Under the pieces are notes generated by a model. It did not search any database. It worked only from the letters and a program-made list of their open reading frames with translations, and was not told the DNA's origin. From Treponema sp. (GTDB lineage: Bacteria; Spirochaetota; Spirochaetia; Treponematales; Breznakiellaceae): a DNA stretch of 48,439 bases. The stretch spans positions 1 to 48,439 of the forward strand of contig JAITHL010000074.1 in assembly GCA_031279975.1 (NCBI GenBank), given 5' to 3'. This document shows positions 48,319 to 48,439 of this stretch, piece by piece; position 1 is the stretch's first letter; each line of letters starts with the position of its first letter. The position numbers were made by a program, and so were the translations under genes.

Positions 48319-48438
48319 TCAAGAGGCCTGTAACAAGGACTCCCATCCCGCCAATTTGTAGCGATAAAACTTCTTCGCCAATTCCCCGCGGGCGGCATCG
48401 GCGTACATCTGGCGGCGTTTCGCCAGTACCCACATCAA
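48319..48438 (-). CDS. Partial C-terminal coding region continuing beyond the window
   Basis: Open to window edge: LMWVLAKRRQMYADAARGELAKKFYRYKLAGWESLLQAS*. Confidence 0.5.
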   Translation of the reverse strand: MMWVLAKRRQMYADAARGELAKKFYRYKLAGWESLLQAS

Positions 48439-48439
48439 T

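Noticed and set aside
1-48439. CRISPR arrays, tRNA/rRNA genes, toxin-antitoxin or prophage genes
   Set aside because: No regularly spaced direct repeats, tRNA-like sequences or phage/TA-like proteins were recognised by eye; a tRNAscan/Infernal run would be needed to exclude small RNAs.

Overview
Chromosomal window of about 48 kb from a treponeme-like spirochete. Taxonomy is an inference from FlaB flagellins, the flagellar gene order and a [FeFe]-hydrogenase complement resembling termite-gut treponemes. It contains: (i) flagellar/motility genes (FlgN-like, flgK, flgL, fliW, csrA, PilZ protein, fliD, flaG, two flaB flagellins); (ii) housekeeping genes (tsaB, tsaE, secA, nnrD/E, murC, yicC family, tmk, mutS, NUDIX); (iii) an envelope biogenesis block (tamB-bamA-skp); (iv) two complete trimeric NAD(P)-linked [FeFe]-hydrogenase operons arranged head to head. 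No transposase, CRISPR array, rRNA or tRNA was recognised. The most unusual signal is non-coding: at least three families of intergenic inverted-repeat elements. Family B has TA-flanked termini of the form TA-GGGAAgCGCTGATT...AATCAGCGcTTCCC-TA and in three genes supplies the TAG stop codon. Family C is about 90-150 bp, multi-stem, present in two opposite-orientation copies with a stem whose sequence changes while pairing is kept. Family A is TGTTCC/GGAACA palindromes. Other points: a leader terminator-like hairpin before one hydrogenase operon, a sigma28-like promoter with a long GGA-rich flagellin leader, a probable ATT start for mutS, and a Lys-to-Thr change in the Tmk P-loop. All comparisons were made by eye; no searches or folding were run.
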